From positions 1 to 44,367 of the forward strand of contig JAGREN010000062.1 of the NCBI GenBank assembly GCA_020446505.1: a stretch of DNA of 44,367 nt, in the 5' to 3' direction. This DNA comes from Novosphingobium sp. Lineage in GTDB: Bacteria > Pseudomonadota > Alphaproteobacteria > Sphingomonadales > Sphingomonadaceae. The notes below the pieces were generated by a model. That model was not told the DNA's origin. It made no database searches and worked only from the letters and a program-made list of their open reading frames with translations. The position numbers were made by a program, and so were the translations under genes. This document shows positions 34,141-42,249 of this stretch, in pieces; position 1 is the first letter of the stretch, and each line of letters begins with the position of its first letter.

Positions 34141-35862
34141 ATGGGCAGGATAACACATTTGGCAATGACAGCCGTGAGTGCCTCGCTGCTCACTGCCTGC
34201 GCTACTACAAGCGGATCACAAGTGGCGCAGGCACCTGCCGATACGATCTTCACGGGCAGCCATATCATCACCATGGACGGATCGAAGCCCCAGGCCGTGG
34301 CGCTGCGCGGAGAGACCATCGCGGCGACCGGATCGCGCGCCACGGTGATGAAGCTGGCCGGACCGGATACGCGCGTGGTGGAACTCGGCGACAAGGCGCT
34401 GGTGCCCGGTTTCATCGACAGCCACAGCCATGTGACGATGGTCGGGCGGATGAGCGGTTATGCCAACCTGTCATCGCCGCCGGTCGGGCCGGTGACGGAC
34501 ATTGCCTCATTGCAGCAGCGGCTGCGCGATCACATCGCCGCCAAGGCTCTGCCCGAGGGCGCGTGGGTCATGGGTTACGGCTATGACGACAGTCTGCTGG
34601 CCGAAAACCGCCACCCGACGCGCGAGGATCTCGATGCCGTATCGACGACGCGCCCCATCGCAATTCTCCACGTTTCCGGCCATCTCAGCGTTGCCAATTC
34701 GGCGGCGTTGGCGGCAGCCGGAATCACGGCACAGAGCAAGGATCCTCCGGGCGGGCATATCCGCCGCAAGGCCGGTTCGGACGAGCCGGATGGCGTGCTT
34801 GAGGAAACCGCGGCCTACAGCGTACTCGGCAAGGTCTATGGCAGCGGACCAGCCTCGCCCATGCCCGGCATTCTTGCTGCGCTCGATACCTATGCGAGCG
34901 AGGGCTTCACCACGGTGCAGGACGGCGCGTCGAACGCCGGCGACATCGCGGCGATCACAGGCTACATCGAAAAATCGGGCAAGCCGCTGCCAGTCGATCT
35001 CGTGGCCTTTCCCACTTTCGCCAACCTTCCTGCCGAGGCCAAGCCGACCTGCTCCGTGCCGGTCACCAGGACCTACACTGGCGGTTTCCGCATCGGCGGT
35101 ACCAAATTCGTGCTCGATGGCTCGCCACAGGGGCGCACGGCATGGCTTTCCAAGCCCTATACCCTGCCGCCCGAAGGCAAGGGAGCCGATTACGTCGCCT
35201 ATCCCACCGTCGAGCCAAGCCACTTCATGCTCGATGTGACCAACTGCATCGCCGCCAAGGTGCCGGTGCTCGCTCATGCCAATGGCGATGCCGCGATCCA
35301 GCTTCTCATCGACGCGGTCGGGAGCGCCATCGGCGAGGCGAAGGTCGATCACCGCACCGTCATCATCCATGCCCAGTTGATGACCGAGATGCAGCTCGAT
35401 CAGGCCAAGGCACTGGGATTGATACCCTCTTTCTATGCCGTCCACCCCTATTTCTGGGGTGACTGGCACCGCAAGATCTTCGGCGAGGAGCGCGCCAGCC
35501 GGATCAGCCCGATGCATTCCGCAGTCGTGCGCGGGTTACCCTTCACGATCCACAACGATGCGCCGGTGGTGCCACCGATGGCCCTGCGGCTGATGTCGAT
35601 TGCGGTGAACCGCACGACGCGCAGCGGCTATGTGCTTGGCCCCGATCAGCGGGCCACGCCCTATGAGGCCTTGCAGGCACTGACCATCAACGGCGCACGC
35701 CAGTATTTCGAGGAGGCCAGCAAGGGCTCGATCACGCAGGGCAAGCAGGCTGACCTCGTGATCCTCGATGCCGACCCGTTGCAGATCGATCCGGCGAAGA
35801 TCGCCGATATCAAGGTGATCGAGACTATCTCGCGCGGCAAAACGGTCTATCGCAAGGACTGA
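34141..35862 (+). CDS. YtcJ-like amidohydrolase lipoprotein
   Basis: Metal-dependent amidohydrolase of 573 residues. A lipoprotein signal (about 1-20, AVSASLLTAC with lipid-modified C20) indicates export and membrane anchoring. The metal-binding HxH is H95/H97 in PGFIDSHSHVTM. A later conserved stretch is VLAHANGDAAIQ, and the C-terminal segment KGSITQGKQADLVILDADP is typical of YtcJ-type enzymes. These hydrolyse amide or ester-like bonds, but few substrates are known. Its stop overlaps the start of the thioesterase-like gene, indicating coupling. Confidence 0.9.
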   Translation: MGRITHLAMTAVSASLLTACATTSGSQVAQAPADTIFTGSHIITMDGSKPQAVALRGETIAATGSRATVMKLAGPDTRVVELGDKALVPGFIDSHSHVTMVGRMSGYANLSSPPVGPVTDIASLQQRLRDHIAAKALPEGAWVMGYGYDDSLLAENRHPTREDLDAVSTTRPIAILHVSGHLSVANSAALAAAGITAQSKDPPGGHIRRKAGSDEPDGVLEETAAYSVLGKVYGSGPASPMPGILAALDTYASEGFTTVQDGASNAGDIAAITGYIEKSGKPLPVDLVAFPTFANLPAEAKPTCSVPVTRTYTGGFRIGGTKFVLDGSPQGRTAWLSKPYTLPPEGKGADYVAYPTVEPSHFMLDVTNCIAAKVPVLAHANGDAAIQLLIDAVGSAIGEAKVDHRTVIIHAQLMTEMQLDQAKALGLIPSFYAVHPYFWGDWHRKIFGEERASRISPMHSAVVRGLPFTIHNDAPVVPPMALRLMSIAVNRTTRSGYVLGPDQRATPYEALQALTINGARQYFEEASKGSITQGKQADLVILDADPLQIDPAKIADIKVIETISRGKTVYRKD

Positions 35863-36725
35863 TGTCTGACGCCCGCGTGACCTCGACTGAGAGAGACACA
35901 GGAACCTACCCATTGATGACCCAAGGCAATGAACCCTTCTTCCGCCGCGAAGGCGATTTTCTCGTGCCAAATGCCTGCGCGCGTGGTCCGTGGCAGGGGG
36001 CCGGCCTGCACGGGCGGGTCATCGTCGGGCTGCTCGCCAGCGAGATCGAGCGGCGGCACGGCGATCCGGACTTCATGCCGGCGCGGGTAACGGTGGACCT
36101 CTACCGCGCTCCGGGCATGGTGCCGCTCCAGATCGAAACGCGGGTGGCCAGGGAGAGCAAGCGCATCCGGGTCATCGATGCCGACCTCATTTCCGAAGGC
36201 CGCTCGGCGGGACGAGCCTCGATCCAGTTCCTCCACCACACCGATCATCCCGGCGGCGATCCCTGGCATGGCGAGACGTGGTCAGCGCCCCACGCCGAGA
36301 CGTTACCCGCAGGCGAGCCGCGCGACGACACCATGTTCGGCCTGTGGGAAATGCGCTGGGTCGAAGGCAGTATCAGCTCGATCGGCGAGCGACAGCTATG
36401 GATGCGCGAGAACCGCGATCTCGTCGCAGGCGAGCCGCTGACCCCGTTCGGTCGCGTGGCGGTCGGCGCGGACTACGCCAGTCCGCTTGCCAACATGGTG
36501 GGTGGACCGGGCTACACCTTCATCAATTCGGACCTGACCTTCTATCTTGCGCGGCTGCCGGAAGGCGAGTGGATCGGCTTCGAATCCGTCGCGCACGAGG
36601 CAAGCGAGGGCGTCGCCATCGGCCATTGCAACCTCTACGACGAGAAAGGCCGGATCGGCTGGGCCTCGGCCTGCGGCATGGCGCAGAAAGTGCGCGGCGA
36701 CATTGCCGCCAGGAGCGCGGGCTAG
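35862..36725 (+). CDS. Acyl-CoA thioesterase-like double-hotdog protein
   Basis: Protein of 287 residues resembling TesB-type thioesterases. Features include GPWQGAGLHGRVIVGLLASEI, RVTVDLYRAPGMVPLQI, and RESKRIRVIDADLISEGRSAGRAS in the first hotdog. The second hotdog contains DLTFYLARLPEGEWIGFES. Such enzymes release CoA from acyl-CoAs. The ATG shares bases with the upstream stop (TGATG), so translation is probably coupled to the amidohydrolase gene. An ATG 54 bases in (MTQGNEPFFRREG) is a plausible alternative start. Confidence 0.83.
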   Translation: MSDARVTSTERDTGTYPLMTQGNEPFFRREGDFLVPNACARGPWQGAGLHGRVIVGLLASEIERRHGDPDFMPARVTVDLYRAPGMVPLQIETRVARESKRIRVIDADLISEGRSAGRASIQFLHHTDHPGGDPWHGETWSAPHAETLPAGEPRDDTMFGLWEMRWVEGSISSIGERQLWMRENRDLVAGEPLTPFGRVAVGADYASPLANMVGGPGYTFINSDLTFYLARLPEGEWIGFESVAHEASEGVAIGHCNLYDEKGRIGWASACGMAQKVRGDIAARSAG

Positions 36726-36741
36726 ATCGGGTTCAAGCCCG

Positions 36742-37581
36742 TCAGAGTTGCAGCTCGGTCTCGCCGCCCATCCCTGCCGCGATCTGGCTCATGTCGAGTT
36801 GCCCGGTCGTTGCGCCGCCCGTGAAGCCGCCGTCGACCTGTAGCGCGACGCCGTTGATGTAAGACGCGGCCGGGCTGTTGAGGAAGATCAGCGGGCGAGC
36901 CTGTTCCTCGGGCGTCGCGAAGCGGTTGATCGGCTGGGTCGTCGCTTCGAGCAGCGACTTGGGTGCCTGCTTCTCGAACTCCGGCATCATCGGGGTCTGT
37001 GTCGGCCCCGGCAGGATGCAGTTGAGGCGAATGCCCTTCCTGATGAGGTGCGAGGCTTCCCGCATGGTCCAGACGATCAGGGCTTCCTTGCCGAACGAGT
37101 AGCACTCGTAAATCTGGTCGACATTGTCTTCGCACCACTTGAGGCCACTGGTGAAATCGGGCGTTGCGGCAAGTTCGAGGTGGGTGGCCAGCCGCATCAT
37201 CCAGCCATTGCCTGCGGTGGACGAGATCGAGGCGACTCCCGAGCCGTCCTTCAGTTTGGGAACCATGGCCATGGTCACCTTGCGGACGGCAAGGTAGTTG
37301 ACCTTCATCACGTCCATCAGGTCCATGTTGCCGGGCAGGCCCGCACAGTTGAACAGGGCGTCGAACGATCCGGACAGGCCGCCCACGGCATTGTCGATCG
37401 ATTGTTCGTCGCGCAGGTCGACTCGCGTGAACGAGGCGAGCGGTAGCGCGCAGTCCTTGTAGTCGAAGCCGTGAACCTCTGCCCCAAGGTCAAGCAGGAT
37501 GCGGGCCGTCGCTTCGCCCATACCCGAAAAGCATCCGCTGACCACGACGCGCTTGCCGCGATAGTCTACCAGTTCCGTCAT
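36742..37581 (-). CDS. SDR resembling 3-alpha-hydroxysteroid/coniferyl-alcohol dehydrogenases (SDR, third)
   Basis: SDR of 279 residues. The cofactor motif is VSGCFSGMGEAT (14-25) with D40 in HGFDYKD, suggesting NAD. Instead of NNAG it has NCAG (78-81). The catalytic residues are S120 or S121, Y161 and K165 (YSFGK), with a longer insert between Ser and Tyr, as in 3-alpha-hydroxysteroid dehydrogenase/carbonyl reductase and coniferyl-alcohol dehydrogenase. The ATG at 37581 follows GAGAGGAACAGG. It lies 31 bases after the VOC gene on the same strand, probably in one operon. Confidence 0.86.
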   Translation of the reverse strand: MTELVDYRGKRVVVSGCFSGMGEATARILLDLGAEVHGFDYKDCALPLASFTRVDLRDEQSIDNAVGGLSGSFDALFNCAGLPGNMDLMDVMKVNYLAVRKVTMAMVPKLKDGSGVASISSTAGNGWMMRLATHLELAATPDFTSGLKWCEDNVDQIYECYSFGKEALIVWTMREASHLIRKGIRLNCILPGPTQTPMMPEFEKQAPKSLLEATTQPINRFATPEEQARPLIFLNSPAASYINGVALQVDGGFTGGATTGQLDMSQIAAGMGGETELQL

Positions 37582-37612
37582 TGCCTGTTCCTCTCGATCC
37601 GGGTTCGTTTGT

Positions 37613-38137
37613 TTACAACTGGAGTTCCCTGATCGGGTCGCTGCCGTCCCAGTCCTTGTGCAGCGCCTTGAGCATGTCGTTGAGGCCGGGATCGCACTCG
37701 ATCGCTTCGAGATAGGTGCCTTGCCCGCCTCCGGTGTCGGCATAGAGCCAGCGGTTGCTTCCTGCACGGCCCTCGATGACAATCTCGAAACCTTCTGCTT
37801 CGCACCGCCGCTTCAGCTCGTCGAGATCGTCGACGACGATGCAGGTGTGGTGGACGCCTTCCTTTTTGGCATTGAACCAGTCGGAATAGACGGTCTTTTC
37901 AGGCGATGTCTGGCGGATCACCTCGATCTGCATCTCGCCCCATTGGCCAAGCGCGATGTCGAGCGTGGGGCGACATTCCTTGCCATAGGCCTGATGCCAT
38001 TCCGCCTGATTGCCTCGCAATACGAAGAACGGGCCAGCGCCCATTTTCACCCAGTGTGCGATCGTCGCGTCGAAATCCTGCGGGACGAAAGCGATCTGCA
38101 TGAGTTCGCCCATCTTCGCTATGGATTGTGCCGTCAT
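37613..38137 (-). CDS. VOC/glyoxalase-superfamily protein
   Basis: Vicinal-oxygen-chelate protein of 174 residues. The N-terminal module has MQIAFVPQDFDATIAHWVK and GPFFVLRG, and the second has GVHHTCIVVDDLDELKRRCE with a conserved His, ending near GQGTYLEAIE with a possible ligand Glu. The layout resembles methylmalonyl-CoA-epimerase-like Glyoxalase_4 members, but the reaction is unknown. The ATG at 38137 is chosen over an upstream TTG because of the GAGGAT before it; a later ATG at 38113 is possible. It is the first gene of a pair with the SDR downstream. Confidence 0.8.
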   Translation of the reverse strand: MTAQSIAKMGELMQIAFVPQDFDATIAHWVKMGAGPFFVLRGNQAEWHQAYGKECRPTLDIALGQWGEMQIEVIRQTSPEKTVYSDWFNAKKEGVHHTCIVVDDLDELKRRCEAEGFEIVIEGRAGSNRWLYADTGGGQGTYLEAIECDPGLNDMLKALHKDWDGSDPIRELQL

Positions 38138-38218
38138 ATCCTCATCCGCCTTTTGCTGCTTTGCGCATTTGCCGGACTCGTCCGACAATTCGCCGCGCCA
38201 CGCAAGCGGAGTTTGCGC

Positions 38219-40090
38219 TCAGATGATGATTGCGCCCACCGAAAGCGAGGTCAAACCATCGAGACGGATGGCAAAATCGGCAATGCCGTCGCCGGTGGTG
38301 TCGCCCTGCAAAAGGAAGTAGCCGTTGACGATGGTCGTGCGCAGTTCCGCACCCAGCCCGGAGAATTCGGCACTGCCGAGAAAGCGGAATGCGTCGTCCT
38401 TGCCGCCAGCCAATGCATCGATTGCGCTGAGATCCAGGATATCGCCCTCGTCCGCGTTGAAATCGGAGATTACGTCTGCAAGGTCCACGCTTGCTCCGGC
38501 GAAGTCGCCGCCGGCAAACTGGAACGTGTCCGCGCCGCGTCCACCCGAAAGCCAGTCGCGACCCGCGCCGCCGACCAACAGGTCGTTGCCGTTGCCGCCC
38601 AGCAGGGTGTCGTCGAACAGATCGTCTTTCACTGGCGCAATCGGATCGGCGGGTACGCTATCGGGGTTGGTGTCTGTGTCGGTATCGGTCGTCGGCGTGT
38701 TTGGGTCAGGCGTGGCAATCGTCAGGCGCAGGCTGGCTCGCTCGGCACCGGCCTTTTCCGCATAGGCCAATTCGAACTTCTCGGGCAGGATCAGCGAGGC
38801 TGCGGTTGTCCCGATCTTGAGCCGGAAACCGCCACCGGAGTCGCCGTCCGAGGGATCCGTTTCGACCGGGACCGGATCGACGGGAACCGGGTCCACCGGG
38901 GTCGGATCGACCGGTGCGGGAGCGGCCGGATCGGTCGGCTCGCTGGCAAGATCGCTGGGCATGACGAGGATGCCATCGCCGAACAGCTTGTCGTTACCGT
39001 CTCCGCCTTCCAGACGGTCGTGGCCGTTCAGGCCAACAAGCTGGTCGTCGCCGTTATTGCCGATCAGCACGTTGTTGGCGGAGTTACCCGAAATCTCGTC
39101 GTTGCCGCTGCCACCCAGAACGTTCTCGATAAAGGTCGACAGGGCAATCGCGACGTTGTCGGTGAAGGTATAGGTCTCAAGCCCTTGTTCGGGCATATAC
39201 TTGGTGAAGACCTCGGTGATGAAATCCCTGAAGTAAGGAAATTTCGCACTCCAGTATTCGATCTGCTCAGCGACGCTGGCCTTGCCGATGCTGGAATAGG
39301 CGCCAGGCTGAAGATCGACCGTATTGGCAAAGGAAATGCCGGAAAGGTCGAAGGTGTCGGTTCCGCTCGCGTCGTAAATGGTCTGCAGCGTCGGGCTCAT
39401 CGCTTCGAACGTGTAGGTCGTCGAGTCAGCGCGGGTCTGCAGATCGGCGCCGTAGAGCTGCTGGATCGTGGCGATATCGAGCACCATCGGCGTCTCGGCG
39501 ACCGGCTGGGCGAAATTCGCGAAGAATTCCCCGTTCTCGATGCTGAAACTGATGATCCGCTCTTCGATCCAGTTGTAGCTCATAACCGTGTAGCGCTGCG
39601 AATCGAAGCTTTCTGGCACATTCGCGACCACGAACGGATGGTCGAGGCCGAACACGTGACCGATCTCGTGGATCAGCGTGACAAAGCCATAGCTGCCCTG
39701 ATCCCATTCTTGCGGAAGATCCAGCGCGTTCAGCCAGACATCGCCGTCCCGCCCGTCGCTGCCGGTCGGGAAATAGGCATAGGCGGCGAGATCGTCCTGA
39801 ATGTCGGTGATGGCCAGACGGATTTCACCACGGGTGGTCTGGTCGTCGGCGACTTGCACCAGATCGGGAGCGATCAGTTCGTCCCAGGTGCCGAGCGCAA
39901 TTTCGAAGCCTGCGGCGAGCGCCGCGCTGGGCGTGGCAAAACCGGGAAGACCAGGTTCATCGTCCGCCCCGTAGCCCGACCAGAGGCTCGTGGCCCCCGG
40001 AATCGACCAGGTGAACTGGCCCGCGACAAGGCGATAGCCCGAATCGAGCCATTCGGAGATTATCGACGGTGAATAGGCAACTCGGGTCAT
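38219..40090 (-). CDS. Serralysin-like RTX metalloprotease with split repeats
   Basis: Peptidase M10B-type protein of 623 residues, probably exported by a type I system because no N-terminal signal is seen. The zinc site is H141-E-I-G-H-V-F-G-L-D-H151, and the Met-turn is M170 in TVMSYNW. Calcium-binding RTX repeats occur in two blocks: about 324-372 (LGGSGNDEI, GGDGNDKL) and about 495-525 (LGGNGNDLL, GGRGADTFQF). They are separated by a linker of about 120 residues with PVDP repeats and a TDTDTDT run. The end is the hydrophobic SLSVGAIII. The ATG at 40090 is used; the frame is open further upstream. No T1SS genes are in the window. Confidence 0.88.
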   Translation of the reverse strand: MTRVAYSPSIISEWLDSGYRLVAGQFTWSIPGATSLWSGYGADDEPGLPGFATPSAALAAGFEIALGTWDELIAPDLVQVADDQTTRGEIRLAITDIQDDLAAYAYFPTGSDGRDGDVWLNALDLPQEWDQGSYGFVTLIHEIGHVFGLDHPFVVANVPESFDSQRYTVMSYNWIEERIISFSIENGEFFANFAQPVAETPMVLDIATIQQLYGADLQTRADSTTYTFEAMSPTLQTIYDASGTDTFDLSGISFANTVDLQPGAYSSIGKASVAEQIEYWSAKFPYFRDFITEVFTKYMPEQGLETYTFTDNVAIALSTFIENVLGGSGNDEISGNSANNVLIGNNGDDQLVGLNGHDRLEGGDGNDKLFGDGILVMPSDLASEPTDPAAPAPVDPTPVDPVPVDPVPVETDPSDGDSGGGFRLKIGTTAASLILPEKFELAYAEKAGAERASLRLTIATPDPNTPTTDTDTDTNPDSVPADPIAPVKDDLFDDTLLGGNGNDLLVGGAGRDWLSGGRGADTFQFAGGDFAGASVDLADVISDFNADEGDILDLSAIDALAGGKDDAFRFLGSAEFSGLGAELRTTIVNGYFLLQGDTTGDGIADFAIRLDGLTSLSVGAIII

Positions 40091-40138
40091 GTGGTACCTG
40101 GCAAATTTCCGTCTGGTAACCGGGACGGAATGGCTTGC

Positions 40139-40154
40139 CGCGAATCGATTCGCG
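40139..40154. promoter_or_regulatory. 16-bp perfect palindrome with two GANTC sites
   Basis: CGCGAATCGATTCGCG is its own reverse complement. It contains GAATC (40142-40146) directly followed by GATTC (40147-40151), both GANTC targets of the alphaproteobacterial CcrM methylase. It lies about 50 bases upstream of the metalloprotease start and 155 bases upstream of the divergent cytochrome gene. A methylation-sensitive operator is a possibility, not shown. Confidence 0.5.
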
Positions 40155-40308
40155 TACCTGTCCCCCCGGCACAGAATTTCGCTGCGACGAAAGGGCCGCA
40201 AGATTACCCGTAGATGAACCTTTACCATTGGGGCGGAAGGCGAAGGCAGTGGCGGTGAGGGCGGGTGGTCCCTATTGTCGTTTCGCGTGGCAGGAGAAAT
40301 GGCGATCC

Positions 40309-41151
40309 ATGAACGAAGATTCGACTAGCGGAGCGCCACGCGGAGGCGATCTGGTTCGCCGCCACCGGCTGTCCACCCGCCTGTGGCACTGGACCAATGC
40401 CGTGACGCTGCTCGTCATGCTGATGAGCGGCCTGATGATCTTCAACGCCCATCCCAGGCTCTACTGGGGCGAGTACGGGGCGAATTCCGACCAGCCGTGG
40501 CTCGAGATCGGCTCGAACCGTCAGGGCAGGGGCATGGTGAAGATCGGCCCGGCAATCGTCGAGACGACGGGCGTGCTGGGCGTCTGGAAAAATCCCGAAG
40601 GCGAGGTCAGGCGCCGTGCCTTTCCGTGGTGGGCGACGATCCCGTCTGATTACAGCCTTGCCGATGCACGGCTCTGGCACCTGGCTTTCGCATGGGTGCT
40701 GGCAGTCGGCCTGCTGATCTACCTGCTGCTCTCGTTGCTGAACGGTCACCTGCGCAGGGATATTCACATTTCGCGCGCCGAATGGCGGCCCTCGCACATC
40801 TGGCATGACGTCAGGGAACACGCGCGGCTGCGCTTTCCCACGGAGGCAGCGGCGCTGCGCTACAACGTGCTGCAGAAGCTCGCTTATGCCTTCGTGCTGT
40901 TCCTCGCCCTGCCGCTCATCATCGTGACCGGGCTTGCCATGTCGCCCGGCACCGATGCCTGGGCTTCGTTCGTGACCGAACTGTTCGGTGGACGGCAGTC
41001 AGCCCGTTCCGTCCATTTCATCACGGCATTTGCGCTGGTGGGCTTTTTCCTCGTCCACATCGTCATGGTCTTGCTGGCAGGCCCGATCAACGAAGTGCGC
41101 TCGATGATTACCGGCAAGTACCGGCTGCCGAAGGAGAAGGGCGATGCGTGA
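40309..41151 (+). CDS. Four-helix cytochrome b membrane protein
   Basis: Di-heme-type cytochrome b561/NiFe-hydrogenase-cytochrome-b-like protein of 280 residues. Membrane segments lie at about 31-47, 125-144, 192-211 and 236-257. Candidate heme ligands are H27 (LWHWTN), H124 (LWHLAF), H236 (SVHFITAF) and H250 (LVHIVMV). The N-terminal RRHRLSTRLWHWTNA is typical of this family. It probably transfers electrons between the quinone pool and the molybdoenzyme whose gene overlaps its 3' end by eight bases. The ATG at 40309 follows CAGGAG at a rather long spacing. Confidence 0.88.
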   Translation: MNEDSTSGAPRGGDLVRRHRLSTRLWHWTNAVTLLVMLMSGLMIFNAHPRLYWGEYGANSDQPWLEIGSNRQGRGMVKIGPAIVETTGVLGVWKNPEGEVRRRAFPWWATIPSDYSLADARLWHLAFAWVLAVGLLIYLLLSLLNGHLRRDIHISRAEWRPSHIWHDVREHARLRFPTEAAALRYNVLQKLAYAFVLFLALPLIIVTGLAMSPGTDAWASFVTELFGGRQSARSVHFITAFALVGFFLVHIVMVLLAGPINEVRSMITGKYRLPKEKGDA

Positions 41152-41914
41152 CGACGAGCAACTCATCTCGCGGCGAGGTCTGATCCGGGCCGGTGCTCTT
41201 GGCGCAGGCGGACTCTTGCTGGCGGGCTGCGACAAGCTCAATTCCAGCGCCGGATTTCGCGGCGTGCTGCAAAGTGCGGAAAAGCTGCACATGGGGTCGC
41301 AGCGATTGCTGGGACGCGAGGCTCTGGCCCGCGAATTTGCCGAAAGTGCGATGTCGCCGGTGTTCCGCGCCAATGGCAATCGCGAAGTGGCTGATACGGC
41401 CTACCGGCGTTTGCTCGACGGCGGCTTTGCCGGCTGGGCATTGAAAGTGGATGGACAGGTCGCCCGGCCCCTGTCCTTGCCGCTCGCCGCGCTTCAGGCG
41501 CTGCCGCAGCGTGAGCAGATCACCCGGCACGACTGCGTCGAAGGCTGGAGCGCGATCGGCAAGTGGCAGGGGCCGCAACTGTCGCGCGTGCTCGATCTGG
41601 CCGGAGTTTCGGACCGGGCGCGCTACATCGTGTTCCACTGCGCCGACCGCTTCGGATCGACACCCTATTACGAGTCCGTCGACATGGTCGACGCCCTGCA
41701 TCCGCAGACGATCCTTGCCTGGAAGATGAATGGCCAGCCGCTGCCCGAGGCTCACGGAGCGCCGCTCCGCCTCAGGGTCGAGCGCCAGCTTGGCTACAAG
41801 CACGCAAAATATGTCATGCGGATCGAAGCGCGCGAGACGCTCGACGGGCTATACGGCGGCAAGGGCGGCTACTGGGAAGACCACAGCGACTATGCCTGGT
41901 ACGCGGGGATATGA
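41144..41914 (+). CDS. Tat-exported molybdopterin oxidoreductase lipoprotein, sulfite-oxidase/MsrP fold
   Basis: Oxidoreductase of 256 residues with a sulfite-oxidase-type molybdopterin domain. The leader has a twin-arginine motif SRRGLIRAG (R10-R11) and then a lipobox LLLAGC with C29, so export should be by Tat followed by lipid anchoring. The molybdenum-binding cysteine is C131 in HDCVEGWSAIGKW. No dimerisation domain is present, as in MsrP (YedY). The partner is a cytochrome b561-like protein rather than MsrQ. The substrate may be a sulfoxide or another oxyanion. Translation is coupled to the cytochrome gene. Confidence 0.9.
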   Translation: MRDDEQLISRRGLIRAGALGAGGLLLAGCDKLNSSAGFRGVLQSAEKLHMGSQRLLGREALAREFAESAMSPVFRANGNREVADTAYRRLLDGGFAGWALKVDGQVARPLSLPLAALQALPQREQITRHDCVEGWSAIGKWQGPQLSRVLDLAGVSDRARYIVFHCADRFGSTPYYESVDMVDALHPQTILAWKMNGQPLPEAHGAPLRLRVERQLGYKHAKYVMRIEARETLDGLYGGKGGYWEDHSDYAWYAGI

Positions 41915-41929
41915 ACGCCGCCGCGCGGT

Positions 41930-42139
41930 TCAGGCTTCGTCGAGCGTGAAGCCGATCTTGAGCGTGACCTGGTAGACCAGCGCCCCGTCTTCGACATAGC
42001 CGCGCTGCGCGATAACCTCGAACCAGCGGATATTGCGGATCGACTTGCTCGCGCGGCGCAGTGCCACCTTGATCGCCTCGTCGTTACCATCGCGCGAGGT
42101 GCCGACGATTTCGGTGAGCTTGTAGACATGATCTGACAT
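41930..42139 (-). CDS. Dodecin flavin-binding protein
   Basis: Dodecins form hollow 12-mers that store and protect flavins. The 69-residue product is of normal length, with the start MSDHVYKLTEIVGTSRDG, the flavin-stacking W39 in IRWFEV, and Q57 in YQVTLKIGF near the second binding position. The ATG at 42139 is used because the family begins there. Flavin storage suits a window with many flavoenzymes, though dodecins are widespread. Divergent from the hydrolase at 42250. Confidence 0.93.
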   Translation of the reverse strand: MSDHVYKLTEIVGTSRDGNDEAIKVALRRASKSIRNIRWFEVIAQRGYVEDGALVYQVTLKIGFTLDEA

Positions 42140-42249
42140 TTCGGTTGCTCCTCTCTCAAGTGGCTCTTGCATGGCCGCCTCAATGCCGTGCATCCTACGC
42201 CTGTAGAGCCAGTGCGTCGAGCGCATGTGCCCAGAGGGAGAAAACGAAG

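Noticed and set aside
36719-36742. Possible terminator CGGGCT / AGCCCG between the thioesterase and SDR genes
   Set aside because: Only six pairs with a large loop and no T-run; too weak to list as a feature.
38866-38940. Short tandem-like GC repeats considered as an intergenic repeat or CRISPR-like array
   Set aside because: They are the codons for the PVDP repeats of the metalloprotease linker, in frame and within the gene.
37658-40072. An 804-codon open frame antisense to the VOC and metalloprotease genes
   Set aside because: It covers two genes with clear motifs (HEIGHVFGLDH, RTX repeats). Its translation has no domain pattern and no supported start.
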